A stretch of 64,000 nucleotides of DNA from Ancylostoma caninum (lineage: Eukaryota > Nematoda > Chromadorea > Rhabditida > Ancylostomatidae). Under the pieces are notes generated by a model. The model made no database searches and was not told where the DNA came from. It saw nothing but the letters and a program-made list of their open reading frames with translations. The translations under genes and the position numbers were made by a program. Numbering within the stretch: the first letter of the stretch is position 1; each line of letters begins with the position of its first letter. Where the stretch lies: assembly GCA_037903475.1 (NCBI GenBank), contig JBAJFG010000544.1:403222-467221 (forward strand), in the 5' to 3' direction. Shown in pieces: positions 46,566 through 58,894 of the stretch.

Positions 46566-47758
46566 TGGAGCGGGCAAGCTGCAGATGCGATCGGAAGCTT
46601 GCTCACCAAAAGTTTGTTAGCTAGTTGTTTTAGGGGTTCCGGATAATCATGCAGTTTTTTGTCTGGAAAAGTAGTAATTCAAGTACTCGGAACACCGTGA
46701 GATTACTCGATGACCTTTGTCCAGAATATCGCCTAGATTATCTTATGTACTTTCGTTCCCTTGAAGGGCATCACAGTATTGAAGGCAAGATGAGTGAATC
46801 TTTAATACGGGCGAGTGAATTTTTAATACGGGCTTGTCTTTTCCATGACGTCGCGCTTGCTCTTTTTGTTTAGCTAAGCTGTTGGGATCAGAATGACAGA
46901 ACGCGACATATGGGAAGCTGTGAAAAATTCAACTCTTCTATGAAGCACGAAGCTTATCAAATCAAATCAGTTACACCAGACCTGCAAAATGGTTGCATGA
47001 AGTCCCAAAATTTGAAGGCGAGTCCCACCTTATAATCGTTTTTGAGGTTAGCATATGAAACGAAAGTTCAGTTGCTGCTGACCATAATGGTATGCGTAAT
47101 TCAATGTAAAACTGTTGAAAACCCCACTTTCAAGTCCCAATTATTGGGGAGCTTGTAGGTGGAGGAGAAGACGGGGCCTAGGCGGAGGAAAGAAGTTTTC
47201 GCATAGAGCAAGCTCAGGAGTGCACTTTTTCAGGTAACTCGGAGTTTTTGTGAGAGTTCCTCATCATCAACTCCCTAACAAGGTGGACGATGCTCTTCAT
47301 GTGTGAGCAGCGAAGGATAACATGATGCGGAAAGCCCGTAATTATGGCTTTGCTCCACCTACAAGCTCCCCAAAAGTTGGAGTTTGAAAATGAATCTTTC
47401 GCCACTTTCGTACAGCATCACGTAAACCACTGTGATCAGAAGCTCCTGGCAATTCTTTCCATGTGGAGATATCAGAACCATGAGTTTGTGAGTTGGGGCG
47501 GTGTCTTTTGGTGACTGAAGATTTCCAGGCTCCTAGATATACTCTGTGAGGAAATATCCACGAAAAAACCAACCTATCGAGCTTGGTAAAGACTACTAGA
47601 ATTTGTTAGGGTCAGGTCGTAAACGGAAATCAGAGACGACGCCTGCAAAAAACTTCTGAAAAAAATGAATTTCACTGTTTGGATCAGAATTTAGCCCCAG
47701 ATATTTTCGCTTGCTAGGGGATATTTTTGGAGAGGATGGAGACGACAAATGGTAGTGA
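46566..47758. other. No confident gene; short inverted repeat
   Basis: GGGGAGCTTGTAGGTGGAG near 47148 is mirrored near 47356, and overlapping minus-strand frames lie around 47214-47572 (containing STWKELPGASDHSGLRDAVR). I recognise no family. The 5' part of the retrotransposon that begins at about 47759 is not found here. Confidence 0.3.
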
Positions 47759-47806
47759 ATCGAAGCAACCCTGGGATCTGAAAATCAAGAGCGTTTTTTC
47801 AAGTAT

Positions 47807-49519
47807 ATGAGAAATAGACTAGGAACGAAATCTCATTTCTCAGGTTTGAAACTTAATGGAGAGGTTTTACTTAATGATCACGACAGAGCTAACGCACTGG
47901 CACGTGAATTCAACACCGTCTTCATTGAAGATGATGGGATCATTCCTGCCTATCAACTTGAGCCTGTAGCCAATGAAAGTGATTTCCCACATTTTGATGC
48001 GCTTGAGGTTTACGAACACCTAGTCAAATGGCCACATTCCTATTCTGTTACACCTGATAGAATCCCTTTCTTATTCATCAGAAATGTTGCTCATACTATT
48101 GCATACCCCCTTTCTTACATATTCAACCAGTCAATAATGTTCTCGGAAATTCCTAGACTGTGGAAGCATTCCTATGTAACTCCACTTTTGAAAAAAACCC
48201 CATCGTCTGATCCAAGCAACTACAGGCCTATAAGTATTACATCAATTTTCTGCCGACTTTTTGAAAAAATTCTTAAATCTCATATGCTCAGACACATTGA
48301 GACAAATTCTTTAATACCAAAGTCGCAGCATGGATTTGTTAGTGGTAAGTCAGTTACTACAAACATGCTGGAATCCCTCAACGACTGGAGTTTGATTTTA
48401 GACAGAAAAAAGTCTATAGATGTGATTTACTTTGACTTCGCTAAAGCTTTCGATAGGGTAAGCCACAAGAAGCTCATTTTTAAAATTAGACAAATGGGTT
48501 TTCATCCAAATATTTGTAAGTGGCTGGAAGAATTTCTTAAGGATAGGACTTTCCAAGTACGTGTCAACTCAACATTCTCTGACATATTTGTCATTCGGAG
48601 CGGAGTACCTCAAGGTGGTGTCTTATCACCTATTCTTTTCAATCTCTTCTGTGCCGAATTAGGGGGTATTCTGGAGGATAAAGGCGTAATTTGTAAGCAG
48701 TATGCTGACGACATAAAAATTTACAAGGAAATTGGCTCCATTCAAGATTTAGCCGTAGTACAAGCAGCAATTGATTCCTTGTATCTGTGGTCAAAAAGTT
48801 GGCAGATTCCGCTCTCTCCGAATAAAACTTTTCATATGAGGCTTGGTTCTTCCACGTTGTCTACTGATTACAAAATATCTAGGCATTCAATTGAAACGGT
48901 TACAGATGTTAGGGATCTGGGATTCCTTTACAATAACAAACTTGACTTCACCTCGCATTACAGAGAGCTATATAGGAAGGCCTTCCATCGCTCATACCAA
49001 ATATTCAAAGCCCTCTCCACCAAGGATAGCGCAGTCCTGCTCAGAGCTTACAAAATCTACGTTAGACCACTGGTTGAAAGCGGAACGGTTATTTTCTCCC
49101 CCCATAAAAAGAAGGACATTGCACTGTTAGAGAAAATCCAGAACAACTACACAAGGAAGGTTTTGGTTCGTAAAGGGGGCTTTCTCTATTCCAGAATTCC
49201 TAATGCCAAAATTAGGAATAAATACTTTAATATTTCTAGCCTTGAGTCAAGGAGGGAGTTTTATGATGTTTGCATGGTACATAAATTATTAAGTGGAAAA
49301 TCCGCAGTTAATTTTTCGCAATTTTTTACTTTAGCACCGTCAATCACTCGCGGAGGGGCAATGAAAATTTGCTTTCAGCGCCCTAAAACCACGGTCAGAG
49401 CTAAATTCTTTACCGTTAGAGCCGGCTCAGCTTATATTCGTTTGATTAAGGCCACTGGGGTCATCGGATCCTTGGCTTCTTTCAAACGGAGAATGGCAAA
49501 AATCTTACTCAGGTCATAA
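47807..49519 (+). CDS. Reverse transcriptase of a 5'-truncated CR1/Jockey-type non-LTR retrotransposon
   Basis: A 570-residue intact frame. It makes cDNA from the element's RNA at the genomic target during target-primed integration. Visible parts: fingers with NYRPISITSIFCRLFEKIL (138-156) and QHGF (174-177); motif A YFDFAKAFDRVSH with Asp at 210 and 216; motif B GVPQGGVLSPILFNL (266-280); motif C QYADDIKIY with the two catalytic Asp at 301-302; then primer-grip-like LGFLYNNKLDFT (371-382) and a basic thumb/C-terminal region. Both catalytic centres are intact. The frame is open back to 47759 (ENQERFFKYMRNR), typical of the linker before the polymerase, so the true start lies upstream. No endonuclease domain is present, as expected of a 5' truncation. 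CR1-like rather than RTE by motif wording; the exact clade is not certain. Confidence 0.93.
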   Translation: MRNRLGTKSHFSGLKLNGEVLLNDHDRANALAREFNTVFIEDDGIIPAYQLEPVANESDFPHFDALEVYEHLVKWPHSYSVTPDRIPFLFIRNVAHTIAYPLSYIFNQSIMFSEIPRLWKHSYVTPLLKKTPSSDPSNYRPISITSIFCRLFEKILKSHMLRHIETNSLIPKSQHGFVSGKSVTTNMLESLNDWSLILDRKKSIDVIYFDFAKAFDRVSHKKLIFKIRQMGFHPNICKWLEEFLKDRTFQVRVNSTFSDIFVIRSGVPQGGVLSPILFNLFCAELGGILEDKGVICKQYADDIKIYKEIGSIQDLAVVQAAIDSLYLWSKSWQIPLSPNKTFHMRLGSSTLSTDYKISRHSIETVTDVRDLGFLYNNKLDFTSHYRELYRKAFHRSYQIFKALSTKDSAVLLRAYKIYVRPLVESGTVIFSPHKKKDIALLEKIQNNYTRKVLVRKGGFLYSRIPNAKIRNKYFNISSLESRREFYDVCMVHKLLSGKSAVNFSQFFTLAPSITRGGAMKICFQRPKTTVRAKFFTVRAGSAYIRLIKATGVIGSLASFKRRMAKILLRS

Positions 49520-50475
49520 GTTTCTTCAATTTTATTTTCAGTGTCATGGCTGTTTTTTGTTATGTTAGTTTTTACACGACTGTCTTATACGTCGTATTCG
49601 AATAAATAAAACCCATGCCATCTCATAACGACATCGTTGTGGATGCCGCTCGCGTTCACATATGCATTAATAGAGCTGTTTTGCTTGTTCGCATGAACAC
49701 AACTCGATCCGCTCGAAGACATTCACACTGCCAGTAGAAGCTCGTTTTGCGGGGAAATCTACTATGCAGCTGCTGAGAGATGGAAGGGCGAGGTTAGCAA
49801 GTGAATGGTGGGACAAGAAAGAAAAGTTGTGCATTCGGTTGACCGGGCTGTGCATTACAGAGACAGAGATTTCAAATTTGTTGAGTTGTTACCCTGTTAC
49901 GTCTCCGAAAAATGGACGTCACGCGTTCTTGCGTTATTTCATTACTTCAATAAAGCACCCACTTGCTCCTGACCATTCAAAAATTCGAATGGACGAATTG
50001 ATTGGTGTAATGGAATGATCCGCACTCAAAGGAAAAAACAAGCCTTTTGGTTTCTTTCCAAAGCTTTTTTTTCGAACTTCTCGTCGTATTCTCAGAAATC
50101 TGCTTACACTTCCACGAATGTCAAGAGTTACACTCATTATTTTTGAGAATAACTAAGTCTGACCGATGAATTTATGTAGACGAAATAATTCAGGATAGAA
50201 TAGTAATTTCTGATGTTTTGCAGCAGATGCGTGTGAATTGCTTGTTTATTGATAAAAACAACGGTAGGAATGACCACCGCGAGGGTATAAAAAGGGCAAT
50301 GTGAAAGAAATGGAAGAATAAGAAGTTTAAAAATTTCGAAAAATTCCAGAGTTTGAATCTACCGCCAAAAAACGTTGTCTCTTTGAGAACCGAAAAACTT
50401 AACCAAAGCAAATAGAAGAAGATCAACTTTATTGGAAAGAATTGGGTAACGTGATGTAGCTATGACTTTGGGTCT
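49520..50475. other. Retrotransposon 3' tail, then no gene
   Basis: About 100 bases after the stop codon the sequence reaches AATAAATAAAA (49601-49611), a likely end of the element; there is no long poly(A). Beyond it I see only short frames. Confidence 0.4.
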
Positions 50476-50580
50476 GATGCATCATTGAGATTACCCAGGG
50501 TAACTGTTAACACTCCCATATTTACTAATCGTTAGCGCGGGCGTCAAAGCGGTTACCCTGGGTAATCTCGATGATGCATC
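50476..50580. mobile_element. ATTACCC miniature element, copy 2 (105 bp)
   Basis: GATGCATCATTGAGATTACC at the left is mirrored by GGTAATCTCGATGATGCATC at the right, continuing inward as CAGGGTAA against TTACCCTG, with a 48-base interior. Compared with 40496-40649, the ends are the same and the interior differs. Confidence 0.85.
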
Positions 50581-52408
50581 CATGCCCTGATTGCTTATGC
50601 TTACCAAGAGACGTTTTGGTTTCATGAAGGCAGGATACCGTATTATCTGGACGAGAGGAATTCATGTTTGTTGTTGCCTACCTTGTTTGTTAAATTCATA
50701 TAGGCATTTTTAATGCTTTTTCAAGCGCCTACAAATAAATAAACAAATATGTAGACAAATATGCAGAAAGAAAAGCAAGAAAAACAATTGAATAAATGGG
50801 AAACACTCTTCTAATTAAAAGGAATAGAAGTTCAAGAAGAAGTGTAGGGTGAAACATTTGGTAACTTCGGTTCATCACAAAGAAATTCCCCATGTGGAAA
50901 AAAGGGAGAGGATGCCGCAGAGGCACAAAATAGACCCAAGAGCTTTCAGACGGGTGAATTTAAGGGTTAAGAATGGGTCGATGTGTGAAAAAACAGTAAA
51001 CACAAAAAAAAGTGAAGAAAGGGGCACGTTGAATCTCTTTTCAGATTTCATAGCAAAATTCTCCACTGCACAGGAACACTGGCTGGCTGTGACCGAGCCA
51101 ACTGTTCCGCAGCAGCACCACCGACTACTTGTTCCCTGGTGAGTACAAGTGGGGGCGGGATACTGCGAATCCGCAGCGGTGATTCCACAGCGGCTCGCCA
51201 TCCATCACCGATGCCACAGCGCCACCGACGACCCGCAGGCGCTCCCAAATGGTTTGCGAGTTAGAAATCCATTCGCTTCCGACGCAGATTGATGGGGCTG
51301 CTAGGAAGGTACAAGCAGAGAGTAAAAAAAATAAACTAACCCTCCCCTAAGTGAATTTATTCATGAAGGATGGCTTCAGGAAGAAGAAAAAAAAAGAAAG
51401 CCGATTTAGTCTTAAGGAAAACATAAATGCTTTGGATATCGAAGCCTTGCGAGCAAGAAGGGATATGAACTGTTTACCCATATTTGATTTATTTAGTATT
51501 GCCAAATTCACCCGAAATAACCATTTGCAGGATGCACGATTGTTCTCAGAAAGTTGTTATCTTTTCAGTCATTTACATCCAGAAGAATTTTCAGATTAGA
51601 TAGGAGTCATCGGTTCTTGTCGTTCTTCCCAAGTATTCACGTCAGTGTCTCAACCAAACGGTGTGAAAAAAAGCACTCTTCTTCCTTGAGGCATCATAGT
51701 TCAGGCAGTTTTGGTCACGTCAATTAACAGAAATGGGACGGCAAAAAACTCAGTCACCGGAAAATAATGCTCGAATTTAGTTCACTGGATTGCAAAGAAC
51801 CACGCCAAGACATACCACAGAATATGTGGTGAATATTTAGTATTACATACGTATCCACCATTTTGAATAAATTGGTTTCCAACTTTTCCTACACATGTGC
51901 AGCCGACGGAAATGCTTGGGAGAAGGGAGGGGGAGGGATAGGGGAGGGGTGAGGGAGGAGAGGATGGTGGAAAAAATTGGTGTCTCTGCTACATTGCGAG
52001 CCCTAATGGAAAGAAACCAAATCGATAAAAAAATCTGTTCTCATGATAATATTAAAAACAAATGTTCAACGGATGACCATAAAAACAATCAATTAAAAAT
52101 AAACAAATGCAAAGCTTCTAACTGTTTCACAATGTACATATTTGCCAAAAATTCCACGATCCGGGGAGAATGGTCCCATCTCGGCCCTCGCTGCATCTGC
52201 CACTACTACCCAATATTTCAAATGACTCGAATTTCAAAAGTCGATTCATTCAAAATTCATTTCGATCTGAATCGGTCAAGTCAAATATCTGTCACATAGT
52301 CAGACCTCCCCCCATATTTGACGTCAACGTAAAAATTTCAAAACTACTAGCAGAGTCAGAAAGCTGCGATTTCGACGTGGCATCATTTGAATCATCTCAA
52401 TTTTTCAA
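50581..52408. other. No confident gene apart from one possible exon
   Basis: A G-rich run lies at 51908-51960. Frames at 51351-51599 and 51895-52299 are lysine-rich and lack recognisable motifs. Confidence 0.3.
51045..51138 (+). CDS. Possible internal exon, 94 bp
   Basis: CTCTTTTCAG, a model nematode acceptor, ends at 51044, and a model donor GTGAGT starts at 51139. Two frames are open between them: one reading FIAKFSTAQEHWLAVTEP, the other a cysteine-containing HCTGTLAGCDRANCSAA. I cannot choose between them or find the partner exons, and no family is recognised. Confidence 0.25.
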
Positions 52409-52560
52409 TTAAAGGCAGTGTGTCATCTCATGGAGGGTACCAGGATATTAGCAGAATCCGGTTCTTCGCGTTGCTTCCAATGATGTGTTTGAAATCCAAA
52501 AAGAAAGCGGTCAAAAACTCCTATTTTGAAGGTGAAATTTGATTTTAGAGGGAACGAGTT
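52409..52560 (+). mobile_element. Lone end of a DNA transposon B relative
   Basis: TTAAAGGCAGTGTGTCATCT at 52409 matches the transposon B end (10989) with one change. The body then diverges quickly, and no matching right end is seen within the next kilobase. The right border given is arbitrary. Confidence 0.45.
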
Positions 52561-53303
52561 TCCTCCTACTATGAAGCTTGAAAAAGCGGAGCTAAAAACC
52601 AAAGGATCGCAGTATTGGAATTGTGTTTTGAAGAGAACAGCTGGGAGAAAGCGGCCCCGTCTCCAATACTCCATGTATAATTGAGTTAAGTCTCGCGCAA
52701 CAACGCGTCGGCCAAGAAGGTCTTCCTTGCATCAACTGTACATACGTAGCTTGCATAGAAGTCTCTGTTCTTTGTTTTCTCTACCTCGATGAGGGCTTAA
52801 GATACCGGAAATACGCATTAGGCCCGCGTTGGTGGCAGTTGAAATTGAGACCGGAAGAGCTTAAATGGATGGATTATTAGAAATACTATCAAGCGCATTT
52901 TTTCTACACCACGATAAGTGCGTATTAAATATCAACGTGAAAAGAGTACATATCGATGGCTCAGTGCCAATGTTGCACTCATTAGTATGTGGAATTGTGG
53001 AGCTACCGAGAATCCGCATGGATTGAGGCAATTACAGCTCCGTCGTCCTTGCAAGGGATCGCATGACACAGGAACGGAGTATGAAAAGGAAATCTTCGGC
53101 ATGTGGGATATCTTGCGTTTTAGTAGTGGAAATCCGGAGAACCAGCCAAGCAAAAGTCAGAAGTACGTACCTCAAAAGTCGACTTTTCGAGGTGAAACTG
53201 ATTAATTGGTGATTTCAGGGTGCGACCCCCCCCCCCCGACACTGCGTGGGGCACCCACCCCTAGAACGAGTTGCCAAAACTTTCAGAATTGCTCCGTAAA
53301 ATA

Positions 53304-55787
53304 CAGTCATCGCCGTAGAATCTGAAAATTTTCGCGGGATTCGCGTCTTTCGCGGGATTTGCGGGATTTTTTCGTAACTTGCCTTAAAATGATTTATTTT
53401 GAGAGGGAAAGGAACTATGAGGTCTTATACAATGTCCTGCTCATGCTCACACACTAATCGCATCCGATTTCCAGCAGCTGTCAGCAAATATTTCAATAAA
53501 TTCGTTAATTACCTTGACCCCGCCCACTAATTGGGGTCAGACGCTAAAATTTTCACATTTTTTGCCTACAACTAATTAATTGGACATCTGGGACAGATTT
53601 TAGTGGCAGTACTGTTTTCAGGATTCGACGCCGGATACGTCGATGCAAAAATTATTCGGAAACCTCACAGTTTTTTCATCCGCAAAATAATGCATTTTCT
53701 CCAAATTGAATGGCTTTTTTTCAGCTGATAGAAGAAGTCTGGGGAGCTATGCTAATCTTATCGGAATTTTCAGCAAACACATATTGATGTGCTGTGCACT
53801 GTGGTAAGCTTGCTTTGACTACTCGATTATAAGCTTGCTGCAAAGTTAGTGATATGAGCAAAACCATTAGAATTTGTGGCAATTAATCAACAAATTTTCT
53901 CCTTGGTAGATTTCCTTTTTAGGTGTGTTTATAGGAGGACGTAAACTACTCTACGCTTTAACTGTTGCACATGCTTTCTCCTGTAATCACGCCACCCTAA
54001 GCTGAATAACCCTGCTTCAAAAAGGCCAAAAATTAAGTGTGTGAAAGTACTAGCACCAGATTTCGAAGTTAGGTTTGCTCAGAAAAGCTCGCTACTCAAC
54101 ATTTGCGCTAAAACTGATGAACACTACTGAACAAAGTTGATTGCTCCTTGTATTGACCCCAATGACCTTTCTTCAATTCCAGGTGCAGAGGGTTCGTCGC
54201 GCCCTGGACGCGAGCTCAGTGAGGTGGCGGGGGTATGTTAGCACCTCAAACATTATCCTCAGGCATATTTGGTTGTTTTCACGCATATCAGTGAACTTGG
54301 TCAGGTACTAGAAAACACGTTGTATGGTTTCTACAATAAAATCTTCAAGAAAATTTTTTCACAAAAATTCGCGTTTTCATCATTTCAAAGCTTCTTTTCT
54401 AGCTTCACAACTGTCCACTCGGTTTCTCGCTCCTCATACCCGGTACTCACATCCCAAAGTAGTTCAAATGACTAATGCTTCACATCGGTGCCCCACGATC
54501 ACAAAGAAAAATTCTGCCGAACCTCGCTGTTACGCTGCTGAAGCTATGCGAAAGTGCATCTCTTGTCATATTTGATACCAGGTTTTTCTGTTTAAAGGAG
54601 TATGAGTGGGATCTGTGAAATTTCATCGATATTAGAGGTTGTTTTTAATGTGTATGAGGTGCGAGAAACCGAGTGGACAGTTGTGAAGCTAGAAAAGAAG
54701 CTTTGAAATGATGAAAACGCGAATTTTTGTGAAAAAATTTTCTTGAAGATTTTATTGTAGAAACCATACAACGTGTTTTCTAGTACCTGACCAAGTTCAC
54801 TGATATGCGTGAAAACAACCAAATATGCCTGAGGATAATGTTTGAGGTGCTAACATACCCCCGCCACCTCACTGAGCTCGCGTCCAGGGCGCGACGAACC
54901 CTCTGCACCTGGAATTGAAGAAAGGTCATTGGGGTCAATACAAGGAGCAATCAACTTTGTTCAGTAGTGTTCATCAGTTTTAGCGCAAATGTTGAGTAGC
55001 GAGCTTTTCTGAGCAAACCTAACTTCGAAATCTGGTGCTAGTACTTTCACACACTTAATTTTTGGCCTTTTTGAAGCAGGGTTATTCAGCTTAGGGTGGC
55101 GTGATTACAGGAGAAAGCATGTGCAACAGTTAAAGCGTAGAGTAGTTTACGTCCTCCTATAAACACACCTGAAAAGGAAATCTACCAAGGAGAAAATTTG
55201 TTGATTAATTGCCACAAATTCTAATGGTTTTGCTCATATCACTAACTTTGCAGCAAGCTTATAATCGAGTAGTCAAAGCAAGCTTACCACAGTGCACAGC
55301 ACATCAATATGTGTTTGCTGAAAATTCCGATAAGATTAGCATAGCTCCCCAGACTTCTTCTATCAGCTGAAAAAAAGCCATTCAATTTGGAGAAAATGCA
55401 TTATTTTGCGGATGAAAAAACTGTGAGGTTTCCGAATAATTTTTGCATCGACGTATCCGGCGTCGAATCCTGAAAACAGTACTGCCACTAAAATCTGTCC
55501 CAGATGTCCAATTAATTAGTTGTAGGCAAAAAATGTGAAAATTTTAGCGTCTGACCCCAATTAGTGGGCGGGGTCAAGGTAATTAACGAATTTATTGAAA
55601 TATTTGCTGACAGCTGCTGGAAATCGGATGCGATTAGTGTGTGAGCATGAGCAGGACATTGTATAAGACCTCATAGTTCCTTTCCCTCTCAAAATAAATC
55701 ATTTTAAGGCAAGTTACGAAAAAATCCCGCAAATCCCGCGAAAGACGCGAATCCCGCGAAATTTTTCAGATTCTACTGCGATGACTG
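53304..55787. mobile_element. Giant near-perfect palindrome with TA target sites, 2484 bp
   Basis: Arms 53304-54439 and 54652-55787 (1136 bases each) are inverted copies in exact register, around a 212-base unique centre. I noticed only about three mismatches, such as GCCGTAGAA against GCAGTAGAA near the tips. The ends CAGTCATCGC and GCGATGACTG sit between TA dinucleotides (53302-53303 and 55788-55789), as in Tc1/mariner insertions. Each arm has CGCGGGAT words near its tip and a short TGACCCCGCCCACTAATTGG block. No transposase frame is present; short frames inside each arm mirror each other. Confidence 0.93.
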
Positions 55788-55789
55788 TA

Positions 55790-57780
55790 GGATCAGCTTG
55801 AATTTGATGACTTCTTCTTTGAATAATTATTTTCGTGTGTTTTACATGCTTTTAGTAGTTTTTGCAGAAAAATCCGCCCGGCGAACTTTGATGACTTTCA
55901 AGTCTGCGTTATTTCATCAACAACCAAAATATTCAACAGCCGCTGACCTCAAAGCCTTGACGCTTCAATAAATCTGCAATTCAAAATGCTGAAAAAAAAT
56001 GTTCGCAGTGTAAAAACCCTTTCAGAAGCCAAACTCTACAGGACCCACTTCCTCTATGAAGAAGCAGGAAATCAGAACAACGCTGAATTTGTGGCATAAT
56101 GCAACGAAAAAAAAAAAAACGCAGAGGGACAGTTCAGCTAAAAAGGTTTGACCATGGTGTGAACTCCGTGAATAGGTATGAGATTATGATGCTGCAATCG
56201 GGAGCATTGACTGCTTCTCTGTTCAATGAAGCGGACATTAATATACTATCAATGAAATTCGATGCTGTATTTGAAACTCTCTGACTTTCTGTGCAGGAAT
56301 CACACTCCTCGCAGTTTGGAAGGCGTGCGGAGCATTGTAGCTGAAAGGGTTTTGTGCCCGGAGTGTGTGATTGACCAACTGGATGGATTGGCCAATCATA
56401 GTGCCCTAAAGCACCATCCTTTTGGGTACACCGCTCCACACCTGGCTTGACATGCTGAATTGGCGAAAAAGAATGTGTATTATCTTAATTTTATACAACC
56501 GTTTGGGCCATATTTGTTTTATTTATTCATTTGGGCTATGTACGTTTTTCATTTATCCTCAATAATTTCTTCTCAGCTAGCTGCCACGACCATGTTTTGG
56601 CACCCTTTATCCCGATAAAAACTTGTTTAATGAAATTTTGAAAAGAAAATTCTAAACAGTATAAGATAAAATAAGTGAAATTACTTCAAGTCTAAAATAA
56701 CTCCATCACCAGTCGTAAATAACTATAGTCTCTTTGCTACTCCAGTTGATTTGTCGATGCTAGCTTGTGTTTTGTTGTTTCTCTTAAATTCTACCATAGT
56801 GCTCTACACTCGTTCGATTGATAAAGTTAGAAGGAATTAATACTAAACAGAACGAACAGTTTTCGAATGAACCAATCATAGAACAGTGGCTCCGCCCATT
56901 TTCCTCCACGATGCTTCACAGCACAAAGTCCCCATTCCCGAAATTCGTCCCGGAACACTACATCGAAAAGTCGCCCGAGCGATGAGGCACTTTCTAGATT
57001 AGAGGCAAATGAGGGCATAGTCGATTCAACATTCGGAAGTAATCAAACTAATACCTCTGGGAGGACATGGTCGTTTGTCCGAAACGACACGCGTCCGCGA
57101 TGGCGGCGGAGATTGCGCGGACGAGTACACGAGCAATGAGTAACAACAAATGCACTACGCTAATCCGGATGTAGCGTTTTGTAGTGGGAGGGTGAACGAA
57201 GGAAAATTAAAGCTCTGGCTTTATAGTTCGCTCATTCAAGGTACTGCACGATAATCTATTCATACACTCTTTTCTTTTTTTGTGGGAGAAAGGACAGATG
57301 TAGTTCTTCACAAGCCTAATAGTGACTAAACGGAACCGGTAAAACAGCAGGCAATTTCGTTGCAATTAGCCATATGTGATGGAAGGCACTCTCCAGACAC
57401 TTGTTTGTAAAAACTTCAATGAAATGAAGGATTATGTGAGGAAAAAAAGAGAGAGTAAACTAACTATACTTTGGAGCAAATAAAATTCAAATAACTCAAT
57501 TGTTTTGTTTATTCATTCAAGAGTAGATCCTAGGAATTCAAATATTTGGAAAGAGGAAGACCTAAATGCCTACCTATTACTCCTAAGGGATTGTATTGCT
57601 CGTACTTCTTCAAACATGCGAATCATAGACTTAATTGAAATCGAATTTTCGAATTTCGAAAGAATCGAAAGATATCTAATGCGTTATTCGCTCTTATGTA
57701 CAGAACAAGCTAAACTAACTGAACTGACTAACTTTTTTCCTCTGTGCCCTAAAAGAAGCCCACCAGCAGGCCAAGTATGT
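55790..57780. other. No confident gene
   Basis: A 101-codon minus frame (56134-56439) with several cysteines has no recognised motif. Most of a 150-codon plus frame (57505-57957) lies here, but its GC-rich second half is the foldback arm at 57781, so it is not a reliable gene. Confidence 0.3.
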
Positions 57781-58049
57781 ACAGTGGACGTCAATGGAGC
57801 TGGCCCATCCGCGGCCTCGAGAAGGACGCAGCGCGATTGCGCCGCTTTTGCAGGGATCGGTGTCAACTGCTACCGTAAGGCCATTTCTAGTCGCGTTCTT
57901 CCTGATTTGGTCAAAAATCCTTCAAATTGGGTAGATAAGCTGTTAGATGTAGCATAACAGCAGCAGAAAACACCGTTGACGCGCGCGGCGCGGTTGCGCA
58001 GCGTACTTCTCGAGGCCGTGGATGGACCACGGCCATTGACGTTCACTGT
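57781..58049. repeat. GC-rich foldback, 65-base arms
   Basis: 57781-57845 (ACAGTGGACGTCAATGG ... GCGGCCTCGAGAAG ... GCGATTGCGCCGC) is mirrored in register at 57985-58049, with a 139-base spacer. Related GCGCGGTCGCG words form another inverted pair at about 61012-61040 and 61267-61290. Confidence 0.75.
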
Positions 58050-58892
58050 AAGTCTTCTTCTCGCAACATTTGGAAGGGTTCCGTTCAATTCTTATTCACA
58101 TCTGGCGTTTCCTTTACAATGAGATATGTATATCATTAATAGCCTCCGTACATTCAAAGGAATGCTAGGTGCATCGTTGATTCCTGAAGTCGTTCGCTTT
58201 CTTCTGTCCAACTATTTAATTTGAACTAATTATATTAGTTCGATGAATTCTTAAACAGGAGCACTATAAACACGTTTGTGCAGCTAGACCAAGTAGCGTA
58301 TCACTACAGAGAACTAAATTAATACTTGAATAAATTCGACTATTCGAGGAAAAGAAAGGCTCACTGAACCTAGCACGCAACTTTCCTTCTAGGCTCCCTC
58401 CTCCTTTTCAAACATTTGAATTTTTGTCCCAGTCAAAACTTCGTCAAGACTTCGTCCGAGTTCTTTGGCTAATACACCAACGAGAAAATTTTCAGATCAC
58501 GTCGAGATTAAAAACCAAAGAAAGAGTGAGTGATGCAGCAGTAAAACTGTGTGATTCCAGAAGTGAGAAAACAAGGAGATCATGAGAAGATTATGAGAGT
58601 GCATTTGCAAATGTCTAGAAGGTAGGAACTAAAAGGGATTTCCCAGTTTCGTTGCATTCTTGCACATAATGCCTAAGTATTATCCTCGGCTATCAGGTTA
58701 ACACTTTTTTTCGAAACACATAATTTGGTTTGAACAAGTTTGTTTGCTTACTCTGATGAATGTGCATTACGAACACAAAACTACTCCACTTTTCCTGTTC
58801 CAGTATCTCAAAGTCACATTTTAACTAAAACGTTGTCTGTTAGTATTACTTGACACGACACTCACAAAAATCACACCCATTTTGTACATACA
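58050..58892. other. No supported gene
   Basis: Short frames only. No notable repeats. Confidence 0.35.
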
Positions 58893-58894
58893 TA

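Noticed and set aside
54269..54822. Two open frames with identical N-terminal protein sequence on opposite strands
   Set aside because: They are the two arms of the 53304-55787 palindrome read from each side, not duplicated genes.
57505..57957. 150-codon plus-strand frame
   Set aside because: Its second half is the GC-rich foldback arm and the first half has no motif or splice borders.
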